Part shown: in pieces, positions 15,549-20,290 of the stretch
Layout of the letters: each line of letters begins with the position of its first letter
Position numbering within the stretch: position 1 is the first letter of the stretch
Assembly: GCA_023807065.1 (NCBI GenBank)
Contig: JAJJLU010000746.1
Span: forward strand, 1 to 20,290
Origin: Isotricha intestinalis
Taxonomy: Eukaryota; Ciliophora; Litostomatea; Vestibuliferida; Isotrichidae
Reading direction: 5' to 3'
DNA: 20,290 nt
Made by a program: the position numbers and the translations under genes
Notes under the pieces: generated by a model
The model's database searches: none
What the model was told of the DNA's origin: nothing
What the model saw: the letters and a program-made list of their open reading frames with translations, nothing else

Positions 15549-16484
15549 TTAAATATTTTCAAAATATTCTCCATCTTCATCTAATAAAGCATAACCATCT
15601 TTATCAATTCTATTTTTTGAATTTGTGTTGATTTCATTTTGTTCATTATTATTATTATTTGTATACATTAAATAAATAATTATACTTATAAAACTAAACA
15701 TACATATATTTTCAAAATTTCTAAAAAATCTACTTATTATATTTGAATTTTCATTCATTTTTTCTTTTGTCATATCACTTTCATTTTCTTTCATATTTTC
15801 ATTTTTTTTATTATTTTCAATATTATTGTTGTTATTTTCATTATTAACATTCTCATTATTTTTATTATTAACATTCTCATTATTTTCATTATTAACATTC
15901 TCATTATTTTTATTATTAACATTCTCATTATTTTTATTATTAACATTCTCATTATTGTTATTATTGTTTTCTATTTCTTTTTTTTCTTCATTATTAGAAT
16001 CTTTATTTTCTTCAATTTCCTTATTATTTTCATTTATATTTTCTTTATTTTCATTCTGTTTTGAATTATCATTTGTTTTCGTTTCATTTGAATCATTTTC
16101 GTTTATTTCTTGAGTTTTTTCTATTTGTGGATTATTTGGTTTTAAAATTACTACTTCATCATCATCATCATCACCATCATCATTCTTTTTTTCATCTTCA
16201 TTATTATTATTATCATTTTCAACATAATTTTCATTCTCATTATTTTTTTCATCTTCATTTTTGTTGTTTTCTTTTGAAAGAGGAATTTGATTTTCAGAAT
16301 TTTGAATGTTATTATTTATAGATGATGGTGAAATTGGATTTTCATTCTGATTTTCAGGTAATGAAATTATTCCTTCAGTTGATTTCGGAAGGAAAAATAA
16401 ATTAATAATAATAAAAAATAAAATTGTAGCATATATTATATATTTTTTTTCTCCTGGAATTCTCTTTGAATTATATTTCTCCAT
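15549..16484 (-). CDS. Asn/Glu-rich protein with two membrane segments (311 aa)
   Basis: A short basic N-terminus is followed by a hydrophobic segment at about 14-34 (IIYATILFFIIINLFFLP) that can serve as a signal anchor. Residues 35-245 are low-complexity Asn/Glu/Lys with an acidic run of Asp and five ENVNN(K/E)NN units. A second hydrophobic segment near the C-terminus (CMFSFISIIIYLMY) precedes a tail of about 38 residues ending in RIDKDGYALLDEDGEYFENI. The layout suggests a disordered loop between two membrane helices, or a cleaved signal peptide followed by a single-span protein with an ordered acidic tail. The family is unknown. It is head-to-head with the 16548 gene and tail-to-tail with the 119-aa gene. 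Confidence 0.78.
   Translation of the reverse strand: MEKYNSKRIPGEKKYIIYATILFFIIINLFFLPKSTEGIISLPENQNENPISPSSINNNIQNSENQIPLSKENNKNEDEKNNENENYVENDNNNNEDEKKNDDGDDDDDEVVILKPNNPQIEKTQEINENDSNETKTNDNSKQNENKENINENNKEIEENKDSNNEEKKEIENNNNNNENVNNKNNENVNNKNNENVNNENNENVNNKNNENVNNENNNNNIENNKKNENMKENESDMTKEKMNENSNIISRFFRNFENICMFSFISIIIYLMYTNNNNNEQNEINTNSKNRIDKDGYALLDEDGEYFENI
15840..15959 (-). repeat. 24-nt coding tandem repeat, five units
   Basis: Five units of 24 bases (phase marks at 15846, 15870, 15894, 15918 and 15942 on the plus strand) encode the octapeptide ENVNN(K/E)NN in the lumenal or loop part of the 311-aa protein. The units are nearly identical at DNA level, differing mainly at the K/E codon, which suggests recent slippage or unequal exchange. 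Confidence 0.9.
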
Positions 16485-16547
16485 TTTATAAATATAATTA
16501 AATATTAAAAAAAATCATAAATATTTAATTTTGTTTTTTTTATTAAT
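16485..16547. promoter_or_regulatory. 63-base divergent promoter region
   Basis: The start codons at 16484 (minus) and 16548 (plus) are only 63 bases apart, so both genes must be driven from this AT-only stretch or from within each other. No element is recognisable. It shows how compact the chromosome is. Confidence 0.5.
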
Positions 16548-19034
16548 ATGTCAAATAATAAAAAATCAAAAGAGAATTTAAAAAAGAAAGAAAATAAAAA
16601 AGAAAATATAAATGAAGAAGATATTCCAAATCATAAAGTTGAATTTGTTCATATTCCTGGAAAACAATTATTAGATACTTTAGATAGTTTTGATAATTTT
16701 AATGATATTGATTTAGGCTCAATGAATGAACAAGATATAGAAAAGATTATGAAAAAAGAAAAAAATAAACAAATGAATGATGAAGAATTATTAAATTATT
16801 TATTAAGAAATGAAGAAATTGAAAAAGAAGAAAATGAAGAAAATAATATTGTAAAAATTCATCGTTTTAAAGAAAAAGAAAATAAAGAAAAAATAAATGA
16901 ATTAAATAAAATAGATGAATATTTAGAAAGAAGAAATAAAAAATTAGAAATAATTCAAGAAAAAATAGATGAAGAAAAAAATAAAAATAAAAAGAGAAAT
17001 AAAATATCAAATAATATATTAAATTATTCAAATAATCAAAATAATACAAATTCATATAATTTAAATAAAAAAAATAAAAATAAATTAAATACATTTGAGC
17101 AATTTATTCAAAATCAAAAAACTCATATTGAAAAAGTGAAAGAGAAAGTATCAAAATTAAAAAATGAGCAAAACAATTTATATAATAATTTATGTTATAA
17201 TATTCCAGAAATTTGTAATGGTTCAAAAAAAATAATGGAAAAAAATAATAAAAATGTAGTTGATAGATTATATAATACAAAAAAAGAGCTTCCTCTTTCT
17301 TTTAATCATGAAACTATAATTTCTGCTACCACTAGATTAAGTAAAGATAAACAAAAATATTTGTTTAATCTTTATAATGATGCTCAAAAAAGGAAAGAAA
17401 AAATAAAAGAAAAAGAAAATGAAATTTATAATAAAGAATTAATGAATTCTTCAAAAATTTCTCATAACTCTAATAAAATCTTATATAAGAAATTTAAAGA
17501 TAAATTCCAATATGAAATTAATAATAATAATGATTTTAATGATAATTCAATTACTTTTAAAGATTTAGAAAAAATTTTTATTAATTTAAAATTTATTAAA
17601 GGAAATCAAATTTCAAATGAAGAATTTATTTTAATTAATGAAATTTATGAAAGTTTAACAAATGAAAAAGATATAAATGAGAATACTAATTATATTAAAT
17701 ATTCTAAATCAATAAATTTAGATCATTTATATATTTTTTGTTTATCTATTATTGGTCTTTTAAATTATTATATTTTAACTTCTTATTCTAATAATGATAA
17801 AAAATTATCAGATAATGAAATATTATTAAAAGTAAATGAAGAATTAAATTCTAAAATAAAAATACATAAAAAATTTGGTGGCTTTGATGAAAATAATAAT
17901 TATATTATTACACCAAATCAATCAAAAATAATATTTTCTCGTTTTATCTTTTTTTATCAAAATTGGAAAAATTCATTAACAGAAAATAAAAAAATTCAAA
18001 ATAAAGAAATAATAAATTCAAATAATACAACAAATGTAAATATAAATACTTTAAATATAAATCAAAATATTAGAACTTCGAAAATAAATTTAAATAAAGG
18101 TAATATTATTAATCATAAAACATATTATTCAAATACAGAAGGAAATTTATTTCAACATATTAATCAAGGTTTAATGAGAAAAACAGAAATTGAAAAAAAT
18201 ATAAATGAACAAAAGAAAAAAAAAGAATTAGAAGAAATGGCAAATTGTACTTTTATGCCAAAAATAAATAAATATAAAAATGAAGATAATATAATATCAT
18301 TAGATAATAATAATAAATTAAATAATTCTGAAAAAGATATTTATAAAAAAGAAAGAGCAATTTTACAAAAAGCAGAATATGAAAAAAAAGAAAAAGAAGA
18401 ATTTACTTTTAAACCAAAAATAAATAAAATTGAAAATATACAAAAATATTATTCTGAAAATAAAGTTCCAAAAGATGAATTTGAAGAAAATTTTGCTAAA
18501 AGATTAGAAAAAGGAAGAAAAGAAAGAGCTTTAATTGATAATGCTTTTAAATTAAGAGAATATAATAATACTATGAGTAATAATTCTAAAAATTTAGAAA
18601 GAAATAAATCTGTTGGAATTTTAAATAATATTCCTAGATATAGTTTTAAACCAAGAAAAAAAGTAACTAGTTTAGAAAAAAATTATTTTAGTTCTAAAGA
18701 AAACAATATTATTAATTATTCTGGAAATTTTGAAAATGAAAATAAGTCTTTTGGATTTAAAAAATTTCAGAAGAAAAAAAAAAGTATTTTTTAATTTTTT
18801 TATAATTTTTTTATTTAGAAATGATTATTTCTTTGGATGTTGGATTAAAAAATGGAGTGAAAAAAAAATTAAATATATTTGAAGGAGATAATCCTGAAGA
18901 ATTAAGTGAAAAATTTGCAAAAGAATTTAGTAAAATATATATTTTATTTATTTTTAGATATTAATTTTCAAAAACAACAAAAATTAAAAGATATGATAGA
19001 AAAAGAAATGGATAAATATAAAGAAAATCACTAA
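16548..19034 (+). CDS. Three-exon protist protein with FTFKPKIN motifs and a C-terminal NGxK/EGD domain (807 aa)
   Basis: The coding sequence joins 16548-18783, 18819-18929 and 18958-19034. Unspliced, the first exon runs into a stop after 748 residues. Removing a 35-nt and a 28-nt GT...AG intron keeps the frame and adds a compact domain: SLDVGLKNGVKKKLNIFEGD, then NPEELSEKFAKEF, then a helix with KLKDMIEKEMDKY. Upstream are Lys/Glu-rich coils, a helical segment at about 335-480, and the motifs CTFMPKIN (about 566), FTFKPKIN (about 618) and YSFKPRKK (about 698). Proteins combining such T-F-x-P-K-I-N motifs with this domain recur in ciliates and other flagellated protists. I recall them as uncharacterised, probably cytoskeletal or ciliary. 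Without splicing the last domain would be lost or appear as a tiny separate gene at 18821. Confidence 0.85.
18784..18818 (+). other. Intron 1 of the 807-aa gene (35 nt)
   Basis: It starts GTATTT and ends TTTATTTAG, is made only of A and T apart from the ends, and contains the in-frame TAA that would otherwise stop translation. Its removal splits an AAA codon (phase 1) and continues directly into the conserved C-terminal domain. Confidence 0.8.
18930..18957 (+). other. Intron 2 of the 807-aa gene (28 nt)
   Basis: It starts GTAAAATA and ends ATTTTTAG, 28 bases. Removal restores the helix KEFNINFQKQQKLKDMIEK that belongs to the C-terminal domain; retention gives ten unrelated residues and a stop. 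Its size and ends match the introns of the minus-strand gene at 178-2328. Confidence 0.85.
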
Positions 19035-19193
19035 AACCAAAATACAATAAAAAAATATAATATAATACTATTTATAATTTATAAATAAAAAAAAAATAAA
19101 ATAAAAAATCTTAAAAAAAAAATTTGTAATTCAAAAACCCAAAAACAATTAAATAAAAATAAAAAATAATATTATCCCAAAAATAAATAAAAT

Positions 19194-19805
19194 TTAAACA
19201 CCCACACAAACAGAAGTAATAAATTCATGATGTTGTAAACCTAATAAATCAGCAAAAAATTTTCCATCACATAAAGCTCTACAAACAATTTTCAACCCTT
19301 CATTTTCACAATATAAATAAGCATTTTCAGAAATACAACCAGCTTCAATGCAAGCAGATTTAATTTTTAAATTAGGATTTTTTTTTACAAATTCATCATA
19401 TTTTTCATTTCCAGAATTTTTATTTAAATTAGTATAAATTAATATATTTAAAGCTGAATTATTAACATAATTTTGTATTCCCATTGAAACTTTATCATAA
19501 TAATTACCTTGTTTTAAAGGAATTAATTCATTTGCTTCAGGATTATATTTAAATATAGAATCTTTAAATACTATATATAATTCTAAAGGATAAACTGCTA
19601 ATCCTGATGGTACTGTTTTATTTTTATTTTCATTGTGACTTTGACCATAACATACCCATAATAATTCTGATATTTGTTTTAATGTTAAATTTTTCCCTGA
19701 ATATTCTCTTTCACTATGTCTTTTACTTAATATTTCCATAAAGTTTTTACCCTTTTTTGTATCTGGTTCTAATAATTTTATTGTTTCAAATTTTAGGGAA
19801 TCCAT
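19194..19805 (-). CDS. Nitroreductase of the SagB type, likely of bacterial origin (203 aa)
   Basis: This is a predicted FMN-dependent oxidoreductase of the nitroreductase fold, acting on nitro compounds, quinones or similar acceptors with NAD(P)H. Visible family marks are the N-terminal IKLLEPDTKKGK, the phosphate-contacting SKRHSEREYSGKNLTLKQIS (about 27-46), ELLWVCYGQS, TVPSGLAVYPLELYIVFKDS and, near the end, CISENAYLYCENEGLKIVCR followed by GLQHHEFITSVCVGV. This order and length (about 200 residues) match bacterial single-domain SagB-like nitroreductases, so the gene looks complete; the C-terminal Gly-Tyr-Pro-type end is slightly shortened. It has no intron and no targeting peptide. Such genes are widespread in anaerobic protists after transfer from gut bacteria. 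Transfer here is inferred from family distribution; codon use is already as AT-rich as the rest. Confidence 0.88.
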   Translation of the reverse strand: MDSLKFETIKLLEPDTKKGKNFMEILSKRHSEREYSGKNLTLKQISELLWVCYGQSHNENKNKTVPSGLAVYPLELYIVFKDSIFKYNPEANELIPLKQGNYYDKVSMGIQNYVNNSALNILIYTNLNKNSGNEKYDEFVKKNPNLKIKSACIEAGCISENAYLYCENEGLKIVCRALCDGKFFADLLGLQHHEFITSVCVGV

Positions 19806-19939
19806 TTTTTCTATTTTAATTTTATATATTTTTATAATAATGTAAGTATAATATTTATAATATAGTAATTTTTATTTATTTAATAAAAAACAAAAATATT
19901 TAATTAAACAAAGAATAAAAATAATAAAATAATTTTTAT

Positions 19940-20290
19940 CTAATTACCATTTAATTTATTTATAATATCTAATTTAGACTGAATACTTTCAATTAACATA
20001 CTTCCTAACTGATCTCCAATTTTAGGATTTTTTTGATATCCTCCATTTAATTTCATAAATTCTTTTTTTTGTTGAAGTTCATTATCTAAAGCTTCAGTTT
20101 GAATTTTAACTAATTTAATATTTTCATAAATATCACCTGTTTGAATTTGAGTAGAGTTTAATTTAATTTTTTTTTTTTTAATAATTTTTTTTCCTTCTTC
20201 TTCTCTGTTTTTAATAAAATCAGATAAATAATTTGGTAATTTTTCAGGTTTAGGATGAAGAATATGAATTGGTTTTAAATATTTTTTTGG
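19940..20290 (-). CDS. 3' part of a charged, coiled-coil-like gene, cut by the window edge
   Basis: On the minus strand a frame is open from the right edge (first codon CCA) to TAG at 19942-19940, giving the last 116 residues. It begins PKKYLKPIHILHPKPEKLPN, continues with NYLSDFIKNREEEGKKI and a lysine run, then KLVKIQTEALDNELQQKKEF and a final helix GSMLIESIQSKLDIINKLNGN-like end. The P-x-YL, helix, ELQ-helix, SKLDII-helix order is faintly like the enkurin domain of axonemal proteins. That is a weak guess from memory. Codon use is normal for the window, and the start lies outside it. The 134-base gap to the nitroreductase start (19805) must hold that gene's promoter. Confidence 0.75.
   Translation of the reverse strand, partial: PKKYLKPIHILHPKPEKLPNYLSDFIKNREEEGKKIIKKKKIKLNSTQIQTGDIYENIKLVKIQTEALDNELQQKKEFMKLNGGYQKNPKIGDQLGSMLIESIQSKLDIINKLNGN

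Noticed and set aside
15826..16321. Plus-strand Leu/Phe/Ser- and His-rich open frames opposite the 311-aa gene
   Set aside because: They are the reverse complement of Asn/Glu/Asp codon runs and of the 24-nt repeat.
18821..18964. Separate 47-codon gene starting at 18821
   Set aside because: The 35-nt intron just upstream joins this frame to the preceding gene in phase, and the combined domain order is one seen in other protist proteins.

Overview
The window looks like the end of a macronuclear chromosome from a ciliate, most likely an anaerobic litostome of the rumen type (Entodinium and relatives). It opens with five copies of the telomeric heptamer CCCCAAT and is extremely AT-rich. The long open frames use CAA/CAG for glutamine, and TAA, TAG and TGA all act as stops, so the standard code fits. 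Intergenic gaps are short, introns are about 20-37 nt, and several products look ciliary or cytoskeletal. The litostome assignment rests on the telomere heptamer, the standard code, the base composition and a bacterial-type nitroreductase; it is inference, not proof.

The most remarkable region is 178-2328 on the minus strand, between the telomere and the first conventional gene. At first sight it is gene-free AT-rich DNA, but a rigid pattern recurs about every 29 bases: AC-NNN-CT on the plus strand, which is AG-NNN-GT on the minus strand. Read as splice sites, it resolves into one gene of 73 exons and 72 introns. Seventy of the exons are exactly one codon long. All introns are phase 0 and 20-37 nt long (mean about 26). 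The joined frame runs from an ATG to a TGA with no internal stop and gives a 90-residue protein with this genome's codon habits (AAA, GAA, AGA). Three introns have one non-GT/AG end.

Layout after that: a divergent 278-aa unknown protein (2473-3309, +). Next comes a very large minus-strand gene (3535-9186) whose product joins a Gln/Asn-rich heptapeptide array, degenerate EF-hands and a C-terminal region like nephrocystin-1 of the ciliary transition zone. A minus-strand P-loop NTPase follows (9864-12482), with a putative nuclease region resembling Crinkler/RHS proteins. Then come a 712-aa coiled-coil protein and a 119-aa charged protein on the plus strand, and an Asn-rich protein with two membrane segments on the minus strand. 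Head-to-head with that last gene, across 63 bp, is a three-exon gene (16548-19034, +) of a protist cytoskeletal-type architecture. Its two introns (35 and 28 nt) give independent support for the intron model used at the chromosome end. The window closes with a SagB-type nitroreductase (19194-19805, -) and the 3' part of another minus-strand gene (19940-20290).

The genes do not form a pathway. Several (nephrocystin-1-like, coiled-coil, three-exon protein) may serve cilia or the cell cortex. No RNA genes, CRISPR arrays or insertion sequences were seen.
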